Origin: Colwellia maritima
GTDB lineage: Bacteria; Pseudomonadota; Gammaproteobacteria; Enterobacterales; Alteromonadaceae
Reading direction: 5' to 3'
Assembly (NCBI RefSeq): GCF_022669015.1
Contig: NZ_JAKKSL010000007.1
Coordinates: 62,001 to 126,000 of the forward strand
DNA: 64,000 bases
Under the pieces are notes generated by a model. It saw nothing but the letters and a program-made list of their open reading frames with translations, made no database searches and was not told the origin of the DNA. This document shows, in pieces, positions 46,020 to 53,997 of the stretch (positions are counted from its first letter, which is position 1; each line of letters begins with the position of its first letter). The position numbers and the translations under genes were made by a program.

Positions 46020-46910
46020 ATGATGAAAGATAAAGACAATACACAACGATTACGCGAGCAATATTTCTTCATGATGGATCACATCGAACAACTCGGTATT
46101 GTTCTGGCCAACTGTGATTCGCCTCAATCAGTTTGTTTTACATTACCTACCTTGTCTGAAGACGACTTAGGTGATGACCCCGCCATTATCCCCGTTCAAA
46201 CACTGACAGGAAAACACGCTATCGATGTTGCAATAGGCCACTTGTCACAACATGAAATTAAAGAGCAAGTACCTGGCGTATTTTCTCCTCGCTTACCCGG
46301 TGTAATCAGTTTGACGTTAACAGACAAAAAATGCCGTGAGGTGCATCAACGTATTAATGTAATTAACGCACTGAAAACTGACTTTGCTTTATTAGTTCAA
46401 TCATTATCTCCAAGTGTTGATGTTCGCTTTGAAATTGTTAGTCAGGCTTTGCCTAATCTGATCAAAAAAGCGGTTGCCCGTAAAATACTTGTTGCTCCTG
46501 AGCACTGCAAACGTATCGGTTTCTCATGGAAGCGTTTTTTCAGCATACGCAAAAAAACTCCAGAACAATGGGATAAATACCTTGAAAACGCATTAAAAAG
46601 TAAGCCTAAAGGGTGTGAGCAAGATAAATGGGAACAATCCATCGCTATTGAGCGTAATATCGTTCGCAATAACAATGATGCAGCTATACTTATCTCACGT
46701 AGACCAATTCGCATTACCCCCGCAATGAATGTTGTGATGCAAGAAGGTAAAGTAAAAGCGACAACGATAGTGGCACACTCTCCGCTATGGGTGTTCAATC
46801 AAAACCCGACCATTGGGATGTTAAGTGATTTTGGTGCTAACAAAACTAAGCGAAAAACAGTTGAACGTGATGAAACATTGCTGATCTCTCGGTTGCACCT
46901 GTATCGCTAA
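46020..46910 (+). CDS. tus: Tus-like replication terminus-binding protein
   Basis: A 296-residue protein with an overall match to Tus: LPGVISLTLTDKKCREVHQR, INVINALKTDFALLVQSL, DVRFEIVSQALPNLIKKAVA, RIGFSWKRFF, SIAIERNIVRNNND and the C terminus ETLLISRLHLYR (E. coli ends IIPRLHLY). Tus binds Ter sites and blocks the replication fork from one side. A plasmid copy probably ends or polarises replication near here. Positions of the Ter lock residues cannot be checked by eye. ATG 46020/46023, RBS AAAGGAA. Confidence 0.85.
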   Translation: MMKDKDNTQRLREQYFFMMDHIEQLGIVLANCDSPQSVCFTLPTLSEDDLGDDPAIIPVQTLTGKHAIDVAIGHLSQHEIKEQVPGVFSPRLPGVISLTLTDKKCREVHQRINVINALKTDFALLVQSLSPSVDVRFEIVSQALPNLIKKAVARKILVAPEHCKRIGFSWKRFFSIRKKTPEQWDKYLENALKSKPKGCEQDKWEQSIAIERNIVRNNNDAAILISRRPIRITPAMNVVMQEGKVKATTIVAHSPLWVFNQNPTIGMLSDFGANKTKRKTVERDETLLISRLHLYR

Positions 46911-46940
46911 CAGTATTGTTTTATAAATATTGAAGTTGTT

Positions 46941-46976
46941 CATGAGTACAAACCCAGTGCTATGTGGAACAACCCC
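46941..46976 (-). repeat. Solo Tn3-type terminal repeat abutting Tn-B
   Basis: GAGTACAAACCCAGTGCTAT then GTGGAACAACCCC is the inverted counterpart of the Tn-B end. It stops exactly at the target copy TAACA (46977-46981), so an older related element end sat next to the Tn-B target before insertion. No partner end is found upstream in the window. Confidence 0.7.
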
Positions 46977-47162
46977 TAACAGGGGTTAATTCCACATAGC
47001 ACTGGTTTGTATTCAAGAAACCCTACACCCCCTAAGTTACAATGCCTACAGCGCTTTCGTGCTCATAATTTCTTTAACTAAAACCCACTTAACTCATTGA
47101 ACAATAATAATATTAATTACATACCTAAATTCAAAACTTCCTAGTAGATTATTTGATCAGCT

Positions 47163-47572
47163 TTAAAAGTGTGCAATCACGCCAACAAAAGCACCTTTAA
47201 ATTCAAGATCTGTATATAAATTGTCTAAATTTTCAAATTCCATTTTCACGGCACGATATCCTAAGGTCAGATTAAAATGTCCCACCCTACTCTTAACGAG
47301 GTCGTAACTTAAACCAACATGATAGTCAAAAAGTGTATGGTCATTTATTAATGAAAAATCACCTTGAGCAAATACACTTAAGTTAGTTAACGGCAAGATA
47401 ATGTTGGTAGCAACATACAACATAGGCTCAATTTCGTCGGTTTTTATTTTACCTGTAGGAGTAACAGAACTTGATGTTGGTGTTGATGTACAAGGATTAC
47501 CTTGCGATGTTTGAGGACAATCATCATCATCATCAATAATTTTTGGCCCTGTAACAGTAACGGCACCACTAA
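47163..47572 (-). pseudogene. 3' half of outer-membrane protein gene, repeat unit 1
   Basis: Same residues as the end of the intact gene at 49785 (MLYVATNIILPLTNLSVFAQ to GAFVGVIAHF), cut at the junction GGCACCACTAA with the other transposon piece. No own start signal. Confidence 0.85.
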
Positions 47573-47855
47573 GGGGTTCTAGGGATTTTCCCCTCTAAAG
47601 TAACATAAATCGCCATACTCACCATATTTAAAGGCATACAAAGGTGGGTTACTTCTCCAAAGTATGGCAAATTATGAGGTTAACAACCCCTTAAACTTAA
47701 TTTAATTCCTATGGCTATAAAAAACGAACTATCAATTCTTACCAAAGCTGAGCAGCTTGATCTATATTCTCCGCCGCTATTATCACTTGAACAACAACGA
47801 TTGTATTTTACGCCAAACGAGATCGAGTTAACAGAGTTGAAAAGTATTCGCCTAA
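47573..47855 (+). pseudogene. Tn3-family left end and tnpA start (Tn-C piece), unit 1
   Basis: Starts GGGGTTCTAGGGATTTTCCC, another Tn3-type terminal sequence, and has an ATG at 47711 giving MAIKNELSILTKAEQLDLYS then PPLLSLEQQRLYF, a transposase N terminus different from Tn-B's. It ends at the next unit's left terminal repeat, so the gene is truncated after about 48 codons. CCATACTCACC and GTATGGCAAATTATG in it look like a small dyad. Confidence 0.75.
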
Positions 47856-48036
47856 GGGGTTAATTCCACATAGCACTGGTTTGTATTCAAGAAACCCTAC
47901 ACCCCCTAAGTTACAATGCCTACAGCGCTTTCGTGCTCATAATTTCTTTAACTAAAACCCACTTAACTCATTGAACAATAATAATATTAATTACATACCT
48001 AAATTCAAAACTTCCTAGTAGATTATTTGATCAGCT

Positions 48037-48446
48037 TTAAAAGTGTGCAATCACGCCAACAAAAGCACCTTTAAATTCAAGATCTGTATATAAATTGTCT
48101 AAATTTTCAAATTCCATTTTCACGGCACGATATCCTAAGGTCAGATTAAAATGTCCCACCCTACTCTTAACGAGGTCGTAACTTAAACCAACATGATAGT
48201 CAAAAAGTGTATGGTCATTTATTAATGAAAAATCACCTTGAGCAAATACACTTAAGTTAGTTAACGGCAAGATAATGTTGGTAGCAACATACAACATAGG
48301 CTCAATTTCGTCGGTTTTTATTTTACCTGTAGGAGTAACAGAACTTGATGTTGGTGTTGATGTACAAGGATTACCTTGCGATGTTTGAGGACAATCATCA
48401 TCATCATCAATAATTTTTGGCCCTGTAACAGTAACGGCACCACTAA
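48037..48446 (-). pseudogene. 3' half of outer-membrane protein gene, repeat unit 2
   Basis: Copy of the 47163 piece, 874 bases on. Confidence 0.85.
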
Positions 48447-48729
48447 GGGGTTCTAGGGATTTTCCCCTCTAAAGTAACATAAATCGCCATACTCACCATA
48501 TTTAAAGGCATACAAAGGTGGGTTACTTCTCCAAAGTATGGCAAATTATGAGGTTAACAACCCCTTAAACTTAATTTAATTCCTATGGCTATAAAAAACG
48601 AACTATCAATTCTTACCAAAGCTGAGCAGCTTGATCTATATTCTCCGCCGCTATTATCACTTGAACAACAACGATTGTATTTTACGCCAAACGAGATCGA
48701 GTTAACAGAGTTGAAAAGTATTCGCCTAA
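48447..48729 (+). pseudogene. Tn-C piece, unit 2
   Basis: Copy of 47573-47855; transposase start at 48585. Confidence 0.75.
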
Positions 48730-48910
48730 GGGGTTAATTCCACATAGCACTGGTTTGTATTCAAGAAACCCTACACCCCCTAAGTTACAATGCCTACAGC
48801 GCTTTCGTGCTCATAATTTCTTTAACTAAAACCCACTTAACTCATTGAACAATAATAATATTAATTACATACCTAAATTCAAAACTTCCTAGTAGATTAT
48901 TTGATCAGCT

Positions 48911-49320
48911 TTAAAAGTGTGCAATCACGCCAACAAAAGCACCTTTAAATTCAAGATCTGTATATAAATTGTCTAAATTTTCAAATTCCATTTTCACGGC
49001 ACGATATCCTAAGGTCAGATTAAAATGTCCCACCCTACTCTTAACGAGGTCGTAACTTAAACCAACATGATAGTCAAAAAGTGTATGGTCATTTATTAAT
49101 GAAAAATCACCTTGAGCAAATACACTTAAGTTAGTTAACGGCAAGATAATGTTGGTAGCAACATACAACATAGGCTCAATTTCGTCGGTTTTTATTTTAC
49201 CTGTAGGAGTAACAGAACTTGATGTTGGTGTTGATGTACAAGGATTACCTTGCGATGTTTGAGGACAATCATCATCATCATCAATAATTTTTGGCCCTGT
49301 AACAGTAACGGCACCACTAA
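48911..49320 (-). pseudogene. 3' half of outer-membrane protein gene, repeat unit 3
   Basis: Copy of the 47163 piece, 1748 bases on. Confidence 0.85.
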
Positions 49321-49603
49321 GGGGTTCTAGGGATTTTCCCCTCTAAAGTAACATAAATCGCCATACTCACCATATTTAAAGGCATACAAAGGTGGGTTAC
49401 TTCTCCAAAGTATGGCAAATTATGAGGTTAACAACCCCTTAAACTTAATTTAATTCCTATGGCTATAAAAAACGAACTATCAATTCTTACCAAAGCTGAG
49501 CAGCTTGATCTATATTCTCCGCCGCTATTATCACTTGAACAACAACGATTGTATTTTACGCCAAACGAGATCGAGTTAACAGAGTTGAAAAGTATTCGCC
49601 TAA
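49321..49603 (+). pseudogene. Tn-C piece, unit 3
   Basis: Copy of 47573-47855; transposase start at 49459. The final Tn-B terminal repeat follows at 49604. Confidence 0.75.
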
Positions 49604-49784
49604 GGGGTTAATTCCACATAGCACTGGTTTGTATTCAAGAAACCCTACACCCCCTAAGTTACAATGCCTACAGCGCTTTCGTGCTCATAATTTCTTTAAC
49701 TAAAACCCACTTAACTCATTGAACAATAATAATATTAATTACATACCTAAATTCAAAACTTCCTAGTAGATTATTTGATCAGCT

Positions 49785-50609
49785 TTAAAAGTGTGCAATC
49801 ACGCCAACAAAAGCACCTTTAAATTCAAGATCTGTATATAAATTGTCTAAATTTTCAAATTCCATTTTCACGGCACGATATCCTAAGGTCAGATTAAAAT
49901 GTCCCACCCTACTCTTAACGAGGTCGTAACTTAAACCAACATGATAGTCAAAAAGTGTATGGTCATTTATTAATGAAAAATCACCTTGAGCAAATACACT
50001 TAAGTTAGTTAACGGCAAGATAATGTTGGTAGCAACATACAACATAGGCTCAATTTCGTCGGTTTTTATTTTACCTGTAGGAGTAACAGAACTTGATGTT
50101 GGTGTTGATGTACAAGGATTACCTTGCGATGTTTGAGGACAATCATCATCATCATCAATAATTTTTGGCCCTGTAACAGTAACGGCACCACTAAAGTCTC
50201 TAGCGGTTAAACCCAAATCAAATGAAAATAAACCATTATCAAATAATTCATAATATAAGGTGTAGTCGATATAACTGACGTTAAAACTGACATTAACATC
50301 GTCATCAATAGGAAAGGTTTCACTGCCGAAGCTAAATGCTTGCGTTAAGGTAGCTTTACCTGTGGTATCAAGCGTTGTACTTGAAATGCGTACATTAGGG
50401 AGCAAAGGAAAAGGATGTTCAACGGCAACAAAGTAGTTAATTTGTTGCTCTTTTTTTAAATTAAAATCAATTAGTCTGTTTTCTTCACCAAAAATACCAC
50501 TTGCTTCACTCTGCCAAATTTGGCTGCCAAGGTATAGACCAACTGTATCTGCTTGTACGTTAGCTGTAAAAAGTGCAACAAGCGTTGCTGAAAAAGCTGT
50601 TTTTTTCAT
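49785..50609 (-). CDS. Outer-membrane beta-barrel protein (TIGR04219-like)
   Basis: A 274-residue protein with signal peptide MKKTAFSATLVALFTANVQA, alternating beta strands (SFNVSYIDYTLYYELFDNGL, FSFDLGLTARDFSGAV), a polar acidic loop (PKIIDDDDDCP) and a C-terminal strand ending AHF, as outer-membrane barrels do. This resembles TIGR04219-type barrels. The three upstream half-copies duplicate its C-terminal half. A tiny lipoprotein gene precedes it on the same strand. Cargo of Tn-B; substrate unknown. Confidence 0.75.
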   Translation of the reverse strand: MKKTAFSATLVALFTANVQADTVGLYLGSQIWQSEASGIFGEENRLIDFNLKKEQQINYFVAVEHPFPLLPNVRISSTTLDTTGKATLTQAFSFGSETFPIDDDVNVSFNVSYIDYTLYYELFDNGLFSFDLGLTARDFSGAVTVTGPKIIDDDDDCPQTSQGNPCTSTPTSSSVTPTGKIKTDEIEPMLYVATNIILPLTNLSVFAQGDFSLINDHTLFDYHVGLSYDLVKSRVGHFNLTLGYRAVKMEFENLDNLYTDLEFKGAFVGVIAHF

Positions 50610-50626
50610 CTAATTAATATCCTTAT

Positions 50627-50731
50627 TTACGAATGACCATGTTCCATTTTTAAATACTCACTATCACCTTTATAACCACAAGAGGCCGTAAAAAGCGCTA
50701 TTAACACAATAATCAATCGTAACTCATACAT
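50627..50731 (-). CDS. Tiny lipoprotein (34 aa)
   Basis: ATG 50731: MYELRLIIVLIALFTASC is a lipoprotein signal with lipobox FTASC, then a 16-residue polar tail ending GHS. It ends 18 bases before the barrel gene start, so it is the first gene of that operon. No strong ribosome binding site. Small size keeps confidence moderate. Confidence 0.5.
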   Translation of the reverse strand: MYELRLIIVLIALFTASCGYKGDSEYLKMEHGHS

Positions 50732-51143
50732 CGATTCAAGTTAAGATAAATCTAACAATTAAGCATTTACCTCGTACGGCTAGCGCATTTTAACAGGGTT
50801 AAGTGGTAATCATCGTCTAGCTCTGCCACTTACTTTTTCCTCGCCATAAGCCGACTTGGTTATATCCTGTTTAAATAGTGCCATTACTACCTTTCGCATC
50901 ATATTGTTCTATAAGTTCAATTTATAATGAATATATCGTAAGTATTCAATAAAAAAAGAATTATTTATTGTTGACAATAAATTTATCCTATGTTTTTTAT
51001 TTGTTTTGCAGGGATCATTCAGTTATTACATTGAGCGTAATTAATCATTATCTAGTCATTGTTGTAATTAACTTATTCTAAATAACCCTATTTAGAATTT
51101 TTGTATCCTTGTTATTTTTAATATTAACAAAGGATTATTAATA
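50732..51143. other. Divergent intergenic region in Tn-B
   Basis: 412 bases between genes reading apart. TTATTGTTGACAATAAATTT (about 50976) contains TTGACA, facing right towards the secreted-protein gene with AT-rich sequence after it. AAAGGATTATTAATA gives the ribosome binding site of the next gene. Nothing else seen. Confidence 0.4.
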
Positions 51144-51757
51144 ATGAAAAAGATATATACATTGATTCCATTAATCTTCACGGCGTTTGTTTCTACGTCT
51201 ACTTTAGCCGCAACAGGTATTTGCACTTTAAACCTTGTGAAGGAGGATGGAAATTTTGCGCCTAGTGATTATGGACCTGGTGGCATGGTTACATACGATG
51301 TAGTAATGCCATTTACAGATGGATATTACCCTAATTGGACCACTAGCCACCTAAGCCTAGACTACCCTTTAGTAATTGTATTACTTATCAGGGTGCTCCG
51401 TATACAGCGAAAATAACTTCAGTAACTTACAATTATACATTTCAAGAAGCCGTATTAGTTGCTGACTATGAAGTAATGATGGGTTTCTTTGGTGCACAAC
51501 CGCAGAACCAATTTATTTACCCTAAAAAGCGAGACGGTGGCTATCCTAGAGGATCTGGCATTCCGGTGAATGGAGGTGGCGTTTATAATGGAGTAAATAA
51601 TCAATTCTTAAATACAATAGATTTGGAGTTACGATCACGAGTGAATAACCCCGCAGTTAATGCTGATTGCCCTTCATACTATGATAGAGATGAGTGTAGA
51701 ACTAAAAACTCTCGATTAACACTATTTACTGTAGATATTGGTCGGACAAGCAATTAA
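51144..51757 (+). CDS. Secreted protein of Tn-B, one frameshift
   Basis: MKKIYTLIPLIFTAFVSTST with LAATG is a signal peptide. The frame breaks at about 51345; a one-base change continues PPKPRLPFSNCITYQGAPYT and YNYTFQEAVLVADYEVMMGF to the stop at 51755-51757. Mature residues are rich in Gly, Pro, Asn and Tyr with Cys at ICTLN, SNCIT, ADCPSYYDRDEC. Around 204 residues. No family recognised; probably a surface or periplasmic protein. Confidence 0.55.
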
Positions 51758-51789
51758 CAAAGACACCTACTGTTAATTGATAAGTCAGA

Positions 51790-51846
51790 GCCTCTCAACT
51801 AAGGTTAAACAACCTATATAATTGAGAGGTTTTTTATTATACCGAT
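51790..51846 (+). terminator. Rho-independent terminator
   Basis: CCTCTCAA pairs with TTGAGAGG across a 30-base AT-rich loop and is followed by TTTTTTATT. It ends the secreted-protein gene. Confidence 0.75.
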
Positions 51847-52028
51847 TCTAATAAACAGACAAATAAGTGTGCAAGATACTTCGTATTATCATAACGTGTG
51901 TGAATTTTTTATGTGATGAAGATAACCATACAGCTGTCTTTCCGCACCCACTAAAAGTTATTTATTTTTTATACTATGTCAGTTCGAAAAATACACAGTG
52001 AGCATTTTATAGGCAACGCTATTTAAAA

Positions 52029-52358
52029 TTAGTCACCCTCGAATTCTTCAGCATAGAGTTTATTGCTCAATACTTCTTCTACTTTTGATAATACGCTCTC
52101 GATTTTTTCAAGTGCTTCTATTGCGCCAGTAACACCACCGACCATCTCTTCAACTTCTTCGAGAAATTTTTCCAATGATCCATGCGTTTCTTTATTATAA
52201 CTATAATCGAGTGCTCGCTTTGAAAGAGCATGTAGACCGTCAAGCTCTGCGAGTAAATTTGAATTACTGGCTGCACCGGCTAAATCACCTAAGTTAAAAA
52301 ATTCATGCGAATCCAATTCGTCTGTAATCTCACCGTATTGTTCTTCAGTAATTGCCAT
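52029..52358 (-). CDS. Acidic helical hypothetical protein
   Basis: ATG 52358 (MAITEEQYGEITDELDSHEF) follows GTGGTGAGAATA; a GTG at 52370 gives a longer form. The 109 residues are acidic and helical (LEKFLEEVEEMVGGVTGAIE, KIESVLSKVEEVL). It follows the TumA-like antitoxin gene on the same strand after about 80 bases. Function unknown; may be a third element of that module. Confidence 0.5.
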   Translation of the reverse strand: MAITEEQYGEITDELDSHEFFNLGDLAGAASNSNLLAELDGLHALSKRALDYSYNKETHGSLEKFLEEVEEMVGGVTGAIEALEKIESVLSKVEEVLSNKLYAEEFEGD

Positions 52359-52440
52359 TATTCTCACCACTTAAAAAAGTATTGGTTTTCATTATCATAA
52401 AAAAAATTTTGGTATTAAAACAAAACTTCAATTAAATGCA

Positions 52441-52797
52441 TTACCCTATAGCATATTGGATATCGAATTCTGTCGCTTTAGTAATTACTTGCACTTTTTG
52501 GGCGTGCTTTTTCAACTCAACAATACCGTACTTTTCCATGGTTTTAAGTGTACGGCTCAAGTTACTGGTGTGTCGCCCACTTAAGCGAGCAAGTTCACCA
52601 AGAGTTTCTGGGTGATGCTCGTTGATTAGTTTTAATAATCGGATATTGTTATCACTTAATACTTCTCCAAGTGATTTCATAGAGCTAAACCATATTTTTG
52701 GATCCTCACGCTTGGGTGTGATTTTTCCTGCCGCAATATCAAGAATCCTGCGTTGAAATTCATCTCTGGGCATAATGCCAATTTTTAACTTACTCAT
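52441..52797 (-). CDS. HTH antitoxin (TumA-like)
   Basis: A 118-residue protein whose C-terminal half is a MarR-type winged HTH: DNNIRLLKLINEHHPETLGE, LARLSGRHTSNLSRTLKTME, YGIVELKK. The ATG overlaps the stop of the upstream toxin gene (ATGA at 52794-52797), with the toxin first, the order seen in TumE/TumA-type modules. It represses its operon and counters the toxin. Confidence 0.75.
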   Translation of the reverse strand: MSKLKIGIMPRDEFQRRILDIAAGKITPKREDPKIWFSSMKSLGEVLSDNNIRLLKLINEHHPETLGELARLSGRHTSNLSRTLKTMEKYGIVELKKHAQKVQVITKATEFDIQYAIG

Positions 52798-53156
52798 TGT
52801 GCAACCTCGCTTAAAATTCGGTTAACCTCGGTGAAAAAATCATTTAACAATTGTTGTGCACTGGAAAATATATAAGGCGTACCTTTGTCGACCGCTGATT
52901 TATGTAGGTGATCGTATGCGATAATCCGCCCCTTAAATCTACCTTTCTTTCTTGATTTTACAGCATGCGCGTTATCGAACCCCATAATCCGCTTATTATG
53001 ATTATTGTGTAGCGTCAGGTTATAGCGGATCCCGTGAGGAATTTCCTTACTAGGCTCAACCTCCCACGCTTCTATTTTGTACCAATAGCTATTATCTTCG
53101 GTATATTCTGTGCCATGAAGCTCCAACAATACATCCGGCCCAGGATCTTTTTCCAT
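52794..53156 (-). CDS. TumE-like (DUF6516) toxin
   Basis: A 120-residue basic protein: DVLLELHGTEYTEDNSYWYK, IEAWEVEPSKEIPHGIRYNL and RIMGFDNAHAVKSRKKGRFK, matching DUF6516 toxins (Y..K....V..S...PHGI.Y.L.LH with GFDNAH). Overlaps its antitoxin gene by 4 bases. It lies between the cargo and the resolvase of Tn-B. Mechanism for the family is not settled. Confidence 0.78.
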   Translation of the reverse strand: MEKDPGPDVLLELHGTEYTEDNSYWYKIEAWEVEPSKEIPHGIRYNLTLHNNHNKRIMGFDNAHAVKSRKKGRFKGRIIAYDHLHKSAVDKGTPYIFSSAQQLLNDFFTEVNRILSEVAQ

Positions 53157-53372
53157 ATGTTATTTTTTCTCTGCTTTCTATTATCACCTGATGATAATAA
53201 GCTTATCAGGCTAATAGCAATTTGTCATCTCTATTACAGTAATTAAAACGGTCGTTTTCTTGGTTCATTATATTTTGACGATAATATGCCGAAAAACAAC
53301 CAATAAACCCATTGTTTTAAACTATGCAAGATTGTAGTATGAATTTTATCTTTATTGGCTCAAGTTTGTCTT
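53157..53372. promoter_or_regulatory. Probable res region of Tn-B
   Basis: The 216 bases between the toxin and resolvase genes hold dyads such as TGATGATAATAAGCTTATCA, AAACGGTCGTTTTC (about 53247-53260) and TTTTGACGATAATATGCCGA. Location between divergent tnpR and TA genes is standard for a res site; subsites could not be delimited. Confidence 0.45.
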
Positions 53373-53984
53373 ATGTTTATCGGTTATGCTCGCGTTTCAA
53401 AATCAGACGGCTCTCAAGTGCCGGATTTACAGATAGATGCACTTATTCAAGCAGGAGTAGATAATAATAGGATTTATCACGATCATGCATCCAGTCGCAA
53501 GGATTCACGCCCTGGATTAGAAGCTTGTCTTAAAGCACTGCAACCAGGCAACACTCTTATTGTCTGGAAGCCGGATCGATTAGGGAGAGATATGAAAGAT
53601 CTTGTCTCTTTAGTTGATGACTTGGAAAGCAAAAAAATAAATTTTAAAGTGCTTACGGGAACTGGTGCAGAAATTGACACTACAACGGCCAATGGACGAC
53701 TAATTTTTGGTATTTTCGCTGCATTAGCAGAATATGAACGCGAATTAATACGTGAACGTACAAATGCAGGTTTAGCTGCGGCTCGTGCGAGAGGTCGTAA
53801 GGGAGGACGTCCGCCAAAAATGGATAAATCTACATTAAAGATGGCAATGACTGCAATGTCAGATAAAAATGCAGTCTCATTGGATATTGCCAAACGCCTA
53901 GGCATGACCACAACTACCTTATATAAATATGTTAACGGTGACGGAACATTAAAAGCTGAAGGTGAGCATTTAATGAATAAATAA
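53373..53984 (+). CDS. tnpR: Tn3-type serine resolvase of Tn-B
   Basis: ATG 53373 gives MFIGYARVSKSDGSQVPDLQ with catalytic Ser9; the longer start at 53355 adds non-family residues and is rejected. Then DRLGRDMKDLVSLVDDLESK, LAALAEYERELIRERTNAGL, and the HTH (VSLDIAKRLGMTTTTLYKYV). About 203 residues, normal length. It resolves cointegrates formed by the transposase gene that starts 13 bases after its stop. Confidence 0.92.
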   Translation: MFIGYARVSKSDGSQVPDLQIDALIQAGVDNNRIYHDHASSRKDSRPGLEACLKALQPGNTLIVWKPDRLGRDMKDLVSLVDDLESKKINFKVLTGTGAEIDTTTANGRLIFGIFAALAEYERELIRERTNAGLAAARARGRKGGRPPKMDKSTLKMAMTAMSDKNAVSLDIAKRLGMTTTTLYKYVNGDGTLKAEGEHLMNK

Positions 53985-53997
53985 AGGAGTATGTACT

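Larger units (their letters stand above)
46982..49603. repeat. Three direct 874-bp tandem repeats
   Basis: Units begin at 46982, 47856 and 48730, and a partial fourth at 49604 continues into the intact gene. Each unit holds the Tn-B left terminal repeat, the last 137 codons of the outer-membrane protein gene, and a 283-bp piece of another Tn3 element (tnpA start). By eye the copies are identical. They look like recent amplification, since the same unit length repeats exactly. Confidence 0.9.

Noticed and set aside
47031..47050. Ter site for Tus (CTAAGTTACAATGCC, repeated in each 874-bp unit)
   Set aside because: Only TTGTAACT plus one base matches the E. coli Ter core, and the critical G before TTGTAAC is missing; not enough to call a Ter site.
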